Of a stretch of DNA of 64,000 bases, positions 12,639 through 24,249 are shown piece by piece; the stretch's first letter is position 1, and each line of letters starts with the position of its first letter. The stretch is from Pelecanus crispus (taxonomy: Eukaryota; Chordata; Aves; Pelecaniformes; Pelecanidae). Where the stretch lies: contig NC_134675.1 in assembly GCF_030463565.1 (NCBI RefSeq), positions 16,823,862-16,887,861 on the forward strand, given 5' to 3'. A program made the position numbers and the translations under genes. The notes beneath the pieces are model-generated. The model was not told where the DNA came from. It saw only the letters and a list, made by a program, of their open reading frames with translations, and did no database searches.

Positions 12639-12840
12639 TTAATCTCCATTGTTCCATCTCTGTTGTTGAGATAACACACACCTTCCTGTAACTATACCTA
12701 CTACAGCATGACACCAGAGTGTCAGAGACACAAGTTCAGAGTTTGGTTTAAAGCTTGGTGGTGGTGTCACAAGCTCCAATTCAAGTAATGTAGTGCTCGT
12801 GATCCAGTCAAATCTTTGTGTGCCAGCCTTCTTGGCTTCC
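12639..12840 (-). other. Unidentified exon-like open frame
   Basis: Behind a good acceptor (TTTGAATGTTTCAG) the minus strand reads 66 codons to a stop. The peptide has a protein-like composition (AKKAGTQRFDWITSTTLLEL, then ELVTPPPSF). I do not recognise it, and there is no ATG near its start. It could be a last exon, a remnant of an old repeat, or chance. Confidence 0.25.
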
Positions 12841-13234
12841 CTGAAACATTCAAAGATAATTAATGCAGAGGAATACAGTAGGAATGTGGGTTAATAGTCA
12901 TAACTAAAAAGAGATAAATCAAGCTGTCTTCAGCTTTGCCCTAGTTCCATTCTACCACCACAGTAAAGGGAACAGAGTCCTAATATAATCCCTTTGCAGT
13001 GTCTTCTGCTTTGCAGATCACAATCTTTCTCATGAAGCTACTGCTAACAACAGAATGTGTCTCTTTTCCGGAGTGGGGAGAAAAAAGTTCTGGAGGGACT
13101 CTGAAATGGGGTCACTTTTAACGGGTTAGAGGAAATAGAATAAATATTTTGTGGGAGCCTATGTAGAAAGCACAGAATCAGCTTTCTGGAATAGGAAACA
13201 CCTTTTGCTAGGGAGACAGAGACTGAAAGAGGAT

Positions 13235-13804
13235 TGTCGTGGTTTAGCCCCAGCCAGCAACTAAGCACCACACAGCCGCTCGCTCACTCCCCCTACCCCG
13301 ATGGGATGGGGGAGAGAATCGGAGGAGTAAGAGTGAACAAAACACTCCTGGGTTGAGATAAGAAAGTTTAATAATTGAAATAAAGTAAAATAGTAATTAT
13401 AATAATAACAATATAATAATGATAATAATAATAACAATATACAAAGCAAGTGATGCACAATGCAATTGCTCACCACCCGCCAACCGATACCCAGACAGTT
13501 CCCGAGCAGCGATCGCTGCTCCCCGGCCAACCCCCCCCAGTTTATATACTGAGCATGACGTCATATGGTATGGAATAGCCCTTTGGTCAGTTTGGATCAA
13601 CTATTCTGGCTGTGCCCCCTCCCAGTTTCTTGTGTACCTGGCAGAGCATGGGAAGCTGAAAAGTCCTCGACTAGCATAAGCAGTACTTAGCAACAACTAA
13701 AACATCAGTGTGTTATCAACATTCTTCTCATTGTAAATCCAAAACACAGCACTGTGCCTGCTACTAGGAAGAAAATTAACTCTATCCCAGCCGAAACCAG
13801 GACA
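13235..13804 (-). mobile_element. Solo LTR, family A, TSD AGGAT
   Basis: TGTCGTGGTTTAGCCCCAGC to AACCAGGACA on the plus strand, 570 bp. The perfect duplication AGGAT lies at 13230-13234 and 13805-13809. An internal AT-rich trinucleotide tract is at 13400-13440. Confidence 0.9.
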
Positions 13805-15300
13805 AGGATCAACCTGCTACAAAACCATATCTGGAAATCCATTACCTGGTTGGGGTTTTAAAGAAACAGAGATCAGGTTGCTGGCACAGGGGTTACTGAT
13901 TAGAAAGATCACATTGTTATGGAACGATTGTAGGTGGTCTGTTTTGTAACATGCAAAGTGGAATTAAAGACTAGAATATAAAGGGAAAGAAAGAATGTAA
14001 AATGTATTTGACTGGTAGTCTGTGAGAGGATGTGAAAAGGGGAGGTTACTGGGGAAATTAGAGGAAAAGTGAGCTAGTTATTTAGCAGGTGATAATGTCC
14101 TGATTGGGCATGCTAGTGAGAAAAATACGTACTGATAAAAGAGAAATTAATTGAGCAGCATAGTATGCATTATGGACTGGAATGAGGGTAGCAGAGAAAT
14201 TACAGGATGGGCAGATCAGATGGCTGAGCCATCCGATGTATTAAGCAATAATGCAGTTAAGTGGCAGCAAAGATAAGGTTTGAGACAGTAGAAATGATTA
14301 ATAGAGTTGTTTTCTTGCAAGAAAAACCTATAATAGCTTGAATGACTGAAGGGGGGACCCTCTTCTGCGGATGGGGTCTGCATGGCATACTACACATGGG
14401 TCAGAGTCCTGTTCAATGCTACACAGATAGCAAATGGCTTGGGTTATCTGGCTCTTACAACAAGGGCCCGAATTATGTCAGGCAGTGTGTGAGAAAGGCA
14501 TTACCCACTTCAGCTTACATTTCCTTCTTAGGTGCTGGCCAGTTTTACTGTTGGTTCCTAATATGATATTGCCTTAACTATATTATAATGAATATATGTA
14601 CGTATAGCTGTGCATTTGCATATACCACATAATTTTCAATCTTTAGAAACATCAGTATCTTCTGTATCTGTATCATAACACTAGATTTCTATTCACAAAC
14701 TGCTCGTTATATACAAATACAACTTTCATTTCTGTTTATAAATTAGCAATACTGATGCTTTCTGTTTTCAGCATTTTATTTCTTCCCATGTTAGAAATGC
14801 TTCAAAAGAAAAAAACCTTACACTTCAATACCTTAGTTTCCAGTATACTTGTCATAATTTTTATTCTATTAAATTTTTAATAATATTAATTTAGTTCATA
14901 AATATATAAAAACCTTTTAATGTATTAGCTAAAGGATGTATGCATTTTTATTCCTTTAAAAAGTTCAGTTTCTATAAGAAAATAAAGTTTTGATAAGCAA
15001 GTAACAATCATAGAGTTTTCAACTTTTCCCCACATTTCAGTTTTAAAGAAAAAATATTTGTTTTCTTTTTCCCCCTACTTCCACATTTCTGGAAAAGGTA
15101 TATCTAGACTAAGTTCAGTCATCATTATTTGCATTTTCTCTGTCTAACATATATCTGCTAGCAACTGTTTCAGGGATGCTAGTTGTGGTATAATTTTTTG
15201 GTAGAGATCGGAGTAGCCCATCTGAGGTAGGCGAAGACCTCCATAATAACCAAAATACTCCCCAAAACCTGTAATACTCTTTCTATTTATTTCTTCTTAC
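13805..15300. other. Intergenic AT-rich stretch
   Basis: Apart from the family-D scrap at 14278-14432 nothing is recognised. A minus frame of about 50 codons at 15115-15270 overlaps a second open frame and looks like an old retroviral or repeat scrap. A search here for a C-terminal IL-1-family exon was negative by eye. Confidence 0.5.
14278..14432 (+). mobile_element. Family-D LTR fragment
   Basis: GACAGTAGAAATGATTAATA..TTGCAAGAAAAACCTATAAT matches 17498 onward in the family-D LTR. Only the middle of the LTR is recognised here. Confidence 0.5.
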
Positions 15301-15407
15301 TTCTTAAATTTGTTTTCCCTCTTTTTATAGGCAAAGAATGTAGACAACTCATTCACTGAAATGGAAATGAACAAGATTATCTCCTTTTCAAGTATGTAAC
15401 ATACCTC
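15301..15407 (-). CDS. Putative IL-33-like 'exon B' (beta-trefoil segment)
   Basis: About 165 nt downstream of exon A, an acceptor (CTTACAG) opens a frame that ends at a consensus donor, AAGAA|GTAAGA. The peptide centres on IILFISISVNELSTFF and ends KKRENKFKK. This resembles the next exon of IL-18/IL-33 proteins (a hydrophobic strand, then I/L-S-T, then a basic stretch). Problem: exon A's best donor is phase 1, while this frame needs phase 0. An in-frame join needs a weak alternative donor at ATG|GTTTAC, or there is a frameshift. The gene may therefore be a pseudogene. No C-terminal exon with the IL-1 family signature was found between 11 and 15.3 kb. Confidence 0.35.
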
Positions 15408-15573
15408 CTGTAAGCTGAAAATACTTTTACTATATTGCTATCAACATTTCATAAAGGTGCAATAAAATGTTATCTCTAGTGACTGATAAACAGAAAGCAT
15501 AGGAGTACATTCAACAAGTGTTCTATAATATTACTTATGTAGATGCGGTTTTGATATAAAAAGTAAACCATAC

Positions 15574-15681
15574 CTTCATGGGACTGTGAATCCTTGGTTG
15601 ATATTTCATAATGGCCATCTTCATCTAAGTCAAAATGAACTGGTTTTGAGTCTTCTGTCAGTATACAAAATTTCATTGTTG
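15574..15681 (-). CDS. Putative IL-33-like (IL-1 family) exon, 'exon A'
   Basis: On the minus strand an AG acceptor (TCTGTGAG) precedes 108 nt that read openly to a GAAG|GTATGG donor. Exon phase is symmetrical (1-1). The 35-residue peptide runs from MKFCILTED through KPVHFDLDEDGHYEIS to KDSQSHE. It resembles the segment of mammalian IL-33 around its F-LED-E-YEI motif and the IL-18 segment ending in KDSQ, both near an exon boundary in my memory of those genes. The exon lies between UHRF2 and BRD10 in UHRF2 orientation, exactly where human IL33 lies. An in-frame TGA just upstream excludes a longer 5' extension with the acceptor at 15690. Alternatives are a decayed exon or chance; the locus and length argue against chance. 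The comparison is from memory, not from an alignment. Confidence 0.5.
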
Positions 15682-16589
15682 CTCACAGACTAAAAGTTAA
15701 TTGTAAATTAATTTTAGTTAGTTTCACTAATAGTAGTAAAAAATATAAAATACCCTACTAATGAATCAAGTGTATTTTTATAGCAACCTTTGCCTGATAA
15801 TCTCTATGTACTTCACCAAAACTAAATGTGCCTTAGAACAGTACAGGCAACATTGCAATGAAAAACGTACAGTGGATGTAGGCAGCTGTGTTTTTGGATT
15901 CGGTGATGGTGTCAAAAAAGAAGAGTTCTGTGCTTGAATGTTTATGTCAATGAAGAGAACAAATATATGCTGAGCTTTGGAGAGTTAAGGTATGTTAAAG
16001 CTCACAGCTTGAGAAAGTGGCTTCCAACTCAAGAAGAAGGGGGTTAAGTCTGAGGGAAAAGTGTATGGAGGGGGACTTGAGCTTATAGATGGCTGTGTTG
16101 GAAGAGACTGATGGGGCTGGGGGACTGAGCCACAGGATGGGCCTGAATTAGCAATTAGTTGGTGAATGGTGAGTCAGAGGAAGCACACACAGTGTGGGAG
16201 ACACCATTGTGTGGAGATAGAATAAGAGATGGATTGCACAGAGAAGCTTGTACTTGGAGAGAAGAGCAAAAGAGCTTGAGGGAAAAGTTCCAGGTCTTTT
16301 CATTCTGGGGGGAAGGGGGAAGAGGTGAAATAGGGGAAAAAAAAAAAAAAAAAAAGTCCTACTGTTTCCAGACTAGATTCCTCTATTTCATAACTAACTA
16401 CTTGCATATTTCCCAATTTTGCACTTTTAGATCTGTCTATAGGGAAGGATTTTAGGGTGCATATGGCTACCTACAATACCAGCATTTATTTTGGATACCA
16501 GTCATCTCTCATAGAGAAAACAAATCTTCTTGAGTAAATGCTGTCAGAAAAAGAATTTGAACTATAAGAAACATTAGGAGAAACCCCAG
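15682..16589. other. Intergenic, possible upstream part of the IL-33-like gene
   Basis: The minus strand has an ATG-less open frame of about 60 codons over 15779-15960, which I cannot match to the IL-33 N-terminus. A run of about 19 A is at 16338-16356. Confidence 0.3.
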
Positions 16590-17197
16590 CTCCTGAGCTA
16601 TACATATATACTGACTCTTGGGCAGTATACAAGGGATTAACTGCATGGCTTAATAAGTGGCAAACAGACAATTGGACAATGAGATGTGTGAATTTAAACC
16701 TGTGGGTTCGATGTGTTGATATTTGTGTCACCTGGAGTGTCCGGGAAGAGAGGGAGCACAATGCCACAGTTGATCACTTAGCTCAAATTAACAGCACTAC
16801 TTTACTTCCTGATTCCCTGTCCCTTGATGCTCTATCTCCTGATGAGGAAGCCCTTGCTAAATGGGCCCACGAAAAATCTGGGCACCTGGGTGTTGATGGC
16901 ATACATAGATGGACTTGAAGCCAGGGAATCCCATGTACCCGAGAAGCCATTTGGGAACTAGTACAGCGGTGTGCAGTCTGTAAGCTTAAAGGTTGCCTCA
17001 GCAGCTTTATGGGCAGATTCAACAAGGCCCTGTTCCTGGCCATACCTGGCAAATAGATTACATTGGGCTCTTACCAAAAGCGGTTACAGTACATTAAAAC
17101 CAAACCAAAACTTTCTTAGCTGAATGGTTTACTAATATAATCTGTAACTTATAATATCTTTGGGAAAGGTAAATTGTATGTGAATCAAGGGGTGGAA
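16590..17197 (+). pseudogene. ERV pol remnant (RNase H and integrase zinc-binding region)
   Basis: Reading plus, a YTDSWAVYKG RNase H block (about 16607) is followed, after deletions, by a degraded integrase N-terminus. That part shows the two histidines of HEKSGHLG and the cysteines of CAVCK, a broken HHCC zinc site, with stops between. A GGGGTGG purine tract (17189) then meets the family-D LTR at 17198, so this is the 3' end of an old provirus. The rest of gag/pol is not recognised. Confidence 0.6.
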
Positions 17198-17796
17198 TGT
17201 AGTGATCCTGACCAGAAGACCATTGTATATTGAGGAGTTAGTGATCCACAGTACAGTTAACCTTGAGTAGGCCCAGGTCTGTGCTGTGCTGCGCCATGCT
17301 ACACATACAGCATGGCCTTCAGGCCTGTGTTGTGCTGCACAAATCCCTTGGACGCAGAATAAACTCAGCCAGCTCATTGTAACAGAGGAGCCTGCAGGCA
17401 GCTCCCACTTGGTACTGGTGATTACACCACCTGTATGGCCTTGCCTTTATCTAACAGTGCAGCAAGAAGTTCTCATGAGAACTTCTTTTTGTTTGACAGT
17501 AGAAACGATAAACAGAGTTGTTTTCTTGCAAGAAAATCCTATAATAGTTTGAATGACAGAAAGGGGAGAATCTCTTCTATGGATGGGGTCTGTCCAGCAT
17601 GCCGCGCGTGGGTTGGAGATCCGTTAAATGCTACACCGCTCGGGGTTCCCAGCATCTAAAGGGATGTAAGAGTGTCTGTGCTGTTCTCTCCTTATAGTGT
17701 TAGCTTTAATAAATAGCATTTTAAATGATATTTTACAGAGTCTGAGTGCCTTTCTTACTGGGATCATAACGGACCAGCACCTCCTGGTGCAAAACA
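17198..17796 (+). mobile_element. 3' LTR, family D
   Basis: TGTAGTGATCCTGACC to CACCTCCTGGTGCAAAACA, 599 bp, immediately after pol remnants and a purine tract. Its last 150 bp recur at 28706-28856. Confidence 0.6.
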
Positions 17797-18839
17797 CTGA
17801 GGTATCAGAGATACAGTATGTAAGACAGAGTACAGAAATAGCACTGAAATTGCTCAGAAGCACGTCAGTTTGCAATAAGTGTGCATTATTTCACTAGCTT
17901 CCTTGTTGCTTCTTTCATCACTGACTAGGAAGCCTGGTAAAGGCTGAGGGACTTGGATATGACCAGAAGATGGGAAGGGAGGGGAGGAGAGACTGTCCAT
18001 ACAGAGCAATGCATGGTAAGACTGAAAGGCATGCATGTAGGGATGTATTAATGTCTGACATTCCAAGTGCCTAGGATGTTGGTTAAGGAGAGCAGTACTA
18101 ACAAAGAGACAGACAGAATTTATTGAAAATGCTGAAGCAATCCCGGTCATCCAAGCTCAACAATTTTTGAAATAATGTTTTCAGTATTAAAACAAGTAAT
18201 AAAACTGTAAATTGAGAAAAGTAAAAAGCAAGGACAGAAAGCATTTGCCTTAAACCACTTCTGATTTTATGGTTAGGGTGTCTCACTTTTTGTTCCCCAA
18301 GTATGGTGTCAGCTGCTACTAGACACAACTCTACAGCTTCTTGATAGGACCTAGGTCTTGTCCAGTACAGTAGATTGAGCAGTGCCTTCCTGGAACAAAT
18401 TTGCTACTTTCAAATTCAGTACAAACCCTATATGTTTCTGAGTCAATGCAGACCTATAAAGTAAGCAAGTACTATAAGAAAATTTGACCTTTATTGGCCA
18501 GAAAACTTAGGCTAGTGAAATAACAGAAAGCACTAGCAGCGACACAATGTTCTGAGAATGCTGGGCCTGATCAATCACTTCTTTATTCCCGTTTTACATT
18601 GATTTACGTTCTTCTGAAATATCTGGGGTTTAGCAGTTGTTTCTGGGAGGCTTTCTTTCCATCCTCTCTGTTCAGGGTGAGCAGAAACTCTGTACATAAA
18701 GTGAACGATGTTAAGGTATGCAGGCAGCTGACTAGGCCCTGTCTTGAGGTTCAGCTAACTGAACAGGACATGGAAAAATAATGTGACATGAGAAATTGCT
18801 GGACGTGACAGATAACAGTGTGAGAAGTTTGCTGCCTAC
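17797..18839. other. Intergenic, unrecognised
   Basis: No supportable feature. Confidence 0.5.
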
Positions 18840-19718
18840 CAGGAGCTTGCATTCACGATGTCACTGAGATGCTGCCGGGGCTGGTGAACCCTACATATTA
18901 TCATCTGCTCCTACTATTCCAAGTAGGGTCTAATGATACTGTGACGAGGCAACTTAGAACCATCAAAAGAGACTATATGTCCTTTGGAACAATGTTAAAA
19001 GGATCAGGAGCACAGGTGGTTTCTGTCCTCCCAGTCAGAGGAAGGGTTCAGGAAGGAGGAGAAGAATTGAACAGGTGAATGCCTGGCTGTGTGGCTGGTG
19101 CCATACTCAAGGTTTTGGCTTCTATGATCATGGATCTACCTTTGAGAAGCTGGCTCTGTTGGGAGATCATAGGATTCACCTGACCAAGTGGGGCAAGAAG
19201 GGCTTTGCCAACAAGCTGGTCAGATTTATAAGGGGAGCTTTAAACTAGATTTAGTGGGGGAAGGGGATGCAGTTTTGAGCAACAGAGAAGAGCCAGGGGC
19301 TGCTGATGTATTAGGAACCAACAAGGAAACACCTGTGAAATGCCTCAAAGGAATTGGGGCTTGTCCCTCTATAAAGGTGACAAGGTAGGTAGCCCAGCCA
19401 AAGTGCCTCAATACCAATGCGTGCAGCATGGGTAACAAGCAGGAGGAGCTGGAAGCCACTGTGCAGCTAGAAAGCTACAATCTAATCACTATCACTGAAA
19501 CGCGGTGGGATGACTCACATTGACTGGAGCACTGCAATCAATGGCTATAAACTGTTGAGAAGGGACAGGCAAGGAAGGAGGGGTGGTGGGGGTGGTTGCC
19601 CTCTATGTAAAAGAATGGATTGACTGCACAGAGCTGTCTTTGAAAAACAGCGATGAACAACTTGAGAGCTTATGGGTAAAAATTAGGCGCCAAGCCAACA
19701 AAGGAAACCTGAAGGTTG
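18840..19718 (+). mobile_element. CR1 5' half: ORF1 esterase end and ORF2 endonuclease start
   Basis: Plus frames give the CR1 ORF1 C-terminus (GFGFYDHG.. then IHLTKWGKKGFANKL) and, after a gap, the start of the ORF2 endonuclease (ACSMGNKQEELEA, ITETRWDD, RRGGGVALYVK). It is degraded by stops and shifts. The sequence stops at about 19718, where ERVL pol begins, and CR1 resumes at 20478. Confidence 0.7.
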
Positions 19719-20478
19719 AGGAGAGCCGAACAGGGGACAAATGGCAGAAGCATCCTGTTCTGACCAGCCCGGAGGCTCCATGCATCCTTGGCATAGACTA
19801 CTTCAGGAGAGGGTACTTCAGGGACCAAAAAGGTCTACCAGTGGGCCTTTCATGTATCTGCTGTGGATACAGAAAAGACTAAACAGCTGTCTTCCTTGCC
19901 CAGACTCTCAGAGTATCCTTCTGTTGTGGGGTTGCTGCATGCTGATTGCTACCATGACGGTGCACCAGCGGCAATATCACACCAACCAAGGAGTGATCAG
20001 CAAGACTCGCTCACCCTTTAGTAGTCCCATATGGCTAGTACAAAAGTATGACGGAGGGTGGAGGCTAACAGTGGACTATCATGGTCTGAAGAAAGTCATG
20101 CCACTGCTGAGTGCTGTCGTACTTGACATGCTGGAAGTCCAGTATGAACTGGAGTCAAAGGAAGCCAAGTGGTATGCTAAAACTGATATTGCCAATGAGT
20201 TTTTCTCAATCCCTTTGGCAGCAGAGTGCAAGCCACAGTTTAATTTCACTTGGAGCGGTTTCCAATACACCTGGAATTGACTGCCCCAGGGGTGGAAGTA
20301 CAGCCCTACCATTTGCCATGCACTGATCCAGACTGCACTGGAACATCTGCAATATATTGATGACATTATTGTGTGGGGCCACACAGTGAAGGAAGTGTTT
20401 GAGAAAGGTAAAAGAATAATCCAGATCCTTATTAACGCTGGTTTTACCATAAAACAAAGCAAGGTCAAAGGACCTTGA
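19718..20478 (+). pseudogene. ERVL protease-RT fragment embedded in CR1
   Basis: The fragment is homologous to 45725-46430: the protease end (CILGIDY..RRGYF) and the RT with LTVDY, the palm region and a YIDD box (about 20356). Internal deletions and an in-frame stop at 20278 break it. No LTR or leader flanks it, and it replaces the CR1 ORF2 endonuclease C-terminal half. Confidence 0.75.
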
Positions 20479-21713
20479 CTTCCGGAGGGCAGAATTTGGC
20501 CTGTTTAGGGGCCTGGTTGACGGAGTCCCTTGGGACGCAGTCCTGAAGGGCAAAGGGGTCCAGGAAGGCTGGACATTCTTCAAGAAGGAAATCTTAAAGA
20601 TACAGGAGCAGGCAGTCCCTATGTGTTGAAAGACAAGCTGACGGGGAAGAAGAACAGCCTGGCTGAACAGAGAGCTTTGGCTGGAACTCAGGAAAAAAAC
20701 AGAGTTTATGACCTTTAGAAGAAGGGGCAGGCAACTCAGGAGAACTACAAAGATGCTGTGAGGTTATGCAGGGAGAAAATTAAAAGGGCCAAAGCCCAAC
20801 TAGAACTTAATCTGGCTACTGCCATAAAAGACAATAAAAAAAATGTTTCTATAAATACATTAACAACAAAAGGAGGGCTAAGGGGAATCTCCATCCTTTA
20901 TTGGGTGCAGGGGGAAACATAGCGACAAAGGATGAGGAAAAGGCTGAGATACTTAATGCCTTCTTTGCCTCAGTCTTTAATAGTAAGACCAGTTGTTCTT
21001 GGGTTACCCAGCCCCCTGACCTGGAAGACAGGGACGGGGAGCAGAATGAAGACCCATAATCCAAGGGGAAATGGTTAGCGACCTGTTACACCACTTAGAC
21101 ATACACAAGTCTATGGGGCCAGATGGGATCCACCCAAGGGTACTGAGGGAGCTGTCGGAAGTGCTCACCAAGCCACTCTCCATCATTTATCAGCAGTCCT
21201 GGCTAACTGGGGAGATCCCAGTTGACTGGAGGTTAGCAAATGTGACGCCCATCTACAAGAAGGGCTGGAAGGAGGATCCAGGGAACTACAGGCCTGTCAG
21301 CCTGACCTTGGTGCTGGGGAAGGTTATGGAGCAGATCATCTTGAGTGCCATCACACAGCATGTACAGGACAACCAGGTGATCAGGCCCAGTCAGCATGGG
21401 TTTATGAAAGGCAGGTCCTGCTTGACTAACCTGATCTCATTCTATGACAAGATGATCTGCTTGAGGGTAGAAAGGCTCTTCAGAGGGATCTGGACAGGCT
21501 GGATCGATGGGCCGAGGCCAACTGTATGAGGTTCAACAAGGCCAAGTGCCGGGTTCTGCACTTGGGTCATAACAACCCCATGCAATGCTACAGGCTTGGG
21601 GAAGAGTGGCTGGAAAGCTGCCCAGCCGAAAAGGACCTCGGACTGGCGGTGTTGGTTGACAGCTGGCTGAGTATGAGACGGCAGTGTGCCCAGGTGGCCA
21701 AGAAGGCAAATAG
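20478..21713 (+). mobile_element. CR1 ORF2 middle part, internally deleted
   Basis: It resumes at CCTTGACTTCCGGAGGGC and carries the ORF2 linker and RT N-terminus (21071-21450: [14 protein letters not shown].., PVSLT). It then jumps from CTATGACAAGATGATC to CTTGAGGGTAGAAAGGCTC, losing the catalytic FADD region. It continues with the C-terminal block to about 21713, where another CR1 is inserted. Confidence 0.75.
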
Positions 21714-23428
21714 CATAGAATCATAGAATCATAGAATGCTTTGGGTTGGAAGGGACCTTTAGAGGTCATCTAGCCCAACCCCCCTGCAGTGAGCAGGGAC
21801 AGCTTTAACTAGATCAGGTTGCTCAGAGCCCCATCCAACCTGACATTGAATGTTGCCAGGGATGGGGCCTCCACTACCTCTCTGGGCAACCTGTTCCAGT
21901 GCTTGACCACCCTCACTGTAAAAAATTTCTTCCTTATATCCAGTCTAAATCTATTCTTCTTTAGTTTAAATCCATTATTCCTTGTCCTGTCACAACAGGC
22001 CTTGCTAAAAAGATTCTCCCCATCTTTCCTGTAGGCCCCCTTTAAGTATTGGAAGGTCGCAATAAGGTCTCCTCACAGCCTTCTCTTCTCCAGGCTGAAC
22101 AATCCCAACTCTCTCAGCCTGGCCTCATAGGAGAGGTGCTCCAGCCCTCGGATCATTTTGGTGGCCCTCCTCTGGACCCGCTCCAGCAGGTCCATGTCCT
22201 TCTTGTGCTGAGGGCCCCAGAGCTGGACGCAGTACTCCAGGTGAGGTCTCACCAGAGCAGAGTAGAGGGGCAGAATCACCTCCCTCGACCTGCTGGCCAC
22301 GCTTCTTTTGATGCAGCCCAGGATTCGGTTGGCTTTCTGGGCTGCAAGCGCACATTGCCGGCTCATGTCCAGCTTTTCATCTACCAGTACCCCCAAGTCC
22401 TTCTCCGCAGGGCTGCTCTCAATCCCTTCATCCCCCAGCCTGTATTGATATCGGGGGTTGCCCCGTCCCAGGTGCAGGACCTTGCACTTGGCCTTGCTGA
22501 ACCTCATGAGGTTCACACAGGCCCACCTCTCCAGCTTGTCCAGGTCCCTCTGGATGACATCTCGTCCTCCTGGTGTGTCAACCGCACCACTCAGCTTGGT
22601 GTCATCAGCAAACTTGCTGAGGGTGCACTCGATCCCACTGTCTATGTCATTGATGAAGATGTTAAACAGCACCGGTCCCAGTATGGACCCCTGAGGGACT
22701 CCACTTGTCACCGGTCTCCATGTGGACATCGAGCCATTGACCATGACCCTCTGGATGCGACCATCCAGCCAATTCCTTATCCATCGAACAGTCCACCCAT
22801 CAAACCCATATCTCTCCAATTTAGAGAGAAGGATGTTGTGGGGGACTGTGTCGAATGCTTTACAGAAGTCCAAGTAGATGACATCCGTAGCTCTTCCCTT
22901 GTCCACTGATGCAGTCACTCCTTCATAGAAAGCCACTAGGTTGGTCAGGCAGGACTTGCCCTTGGTGAATCTGTGCTGGCTGTCTCAAATCACCTCCCTG
23001 TCCTCCATGTGCTTGAGCATATCTTCTAGGAGGATCTGCTCCATGATCTTCCCAGGTACAGAGGTGAGGCTGACAGGTCGATAGTTCCCAGGGTCCTCCT
23101 TTCTTCCCTTTTTAAAAATGGGCACAACATTCCTCTTTTTCCAGTCAGCAGGGACTTCACCTGACTGCCATGACTTTTCAAATATCATGGAGAGTGGCTT
23201 AGCAACTACATCAGCCAATTCCCTCAGGACTCTGGGATGCATCTCATCAGGTCCCATAGACTTGTGTACATTGAGGTTCTTCAGGTGGTCTCGAATCTGA
23301 TCTTCCCTTACAGTGGGAGGGGCTTTACCCCCCTGGTCCCCATCTTTTGGTCCATCGATTTGGGAGGGGTGAGGAGAGAAGTTACCGGTGAAGACCGAGG
23401 CAAAGATGTTATTGAGTACCTCAGCCTT
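21714..23428 (-). mobile_element. CR1 inserted in opposite orientation into another CR1
   Basis: Minus CR1 beginning with tail units (CATAGAATCATAGAATCATA at 21714) and reading a 287-codon open frame (22936-22073) with FADD and the C-terminal block. The upstream RT part is at 23257-22985, separated by a stop. It splits a plus CR1: the left flank ends ..AAGGCAAATAG and the right resumes AGCATCCTGGCTTG. It is a different subfamily from the 6.2-kb copy (for example [18 protein letters not shown]). Confidence 0.85.
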
Positions 23429-24015
23429 TAAGCATCCTGGCTTGTATCAGAAATAGCGTGACCAGCAGGACTAGGGAAGTGATCATCCCCCTGTACTCGC
23501 ACTGGTGAGGCCGCACCTCAAATACTGTGCTCAGTTTTGGGCCCCTCACTACAAGACAGACATTGGGGTGCTGGAGTGCGTCCAAAAAACAGCAACAAAG
23601 CTGGTAAAGGGCCTAGAGCACAAGTCTTATGAAGAGCAGCTGTGGGAACTGGGGTTGTTTAGCTTGGAGAAAAGGAGGCTAACAACTACCTGAAAGGAGG
23701 TTGTAACGAGGTGGGTGTTGGTCTCTTTTCCCAAGTAACAAGCGATAGGACGAGAGGAAATGGCCTCAAGTTGCGCCAGGGGAGGTTTAGATTGGATATT
23801 AGGAAAAATGTCTTCACCAAAAAGGTTGTCAAGCATTGGAACTGGCTGCCCAGGGAAGTGGTTGAGTCACCATCCCTGGAGGTATTTAAAAGACGTGTAG
23901 ACGTGGTGCTTAGGGACATGGTTTAGTTGTGGACTTGGCAGTGTTAGGTTTATGGTTGGCCTCGATGATCTTAAAGGACTTTTCCAACCTAAATGATTCT
24001 ATGATTCTGTGATTT
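23429..24015 (+). mobile_element. CR1 3' part, continuation of the interrupted element
   Basis: The RT C-terminal block ([21 protein letters not shown]), the 3' UTR and two ATTCTATGATTCT tail units. It joins logically to 21713. It lacks the duplicated 3' module of the 6.2-kb copy. Confidence 0.8.
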
Positions 24016-24249
24016 ATTCTTTCTCTTTAGCCAAGGGGGTGGTCATCCAACCTGCATGTATTGGTTGTCCAACCAGCACATATGTATCTGAACCAGCCAC
24101 AGTACAGAATTTGCCTCCTGTCTAGTTGGTAGTAGAGAATATGGGAGGAAAGATTTTAAAGATTTGGGAGCAAATTGAAGATACTGTAGCCATATAGTAT
24201 AGCATCAGTACAGACCACCAGTTCATAGGAAACCTGATGGTATTAGTTG

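Noticed and set aside
15115..15270. C-terminal exon of the IL-33-like gene
   Set aside because: Two overlapping open frames, neither with the IL-1-family C-terminal pattern; the gap to exon B is only 32 nt, too short for an intron.
15330..15391. Plus-strand exon-like segment (TTTTTATAG acceptor, CAA|GTATGT donor)
   Set aside because: It is the opposite strand of putative exon B, has no recognisable protein and no neighbouring plus exons.
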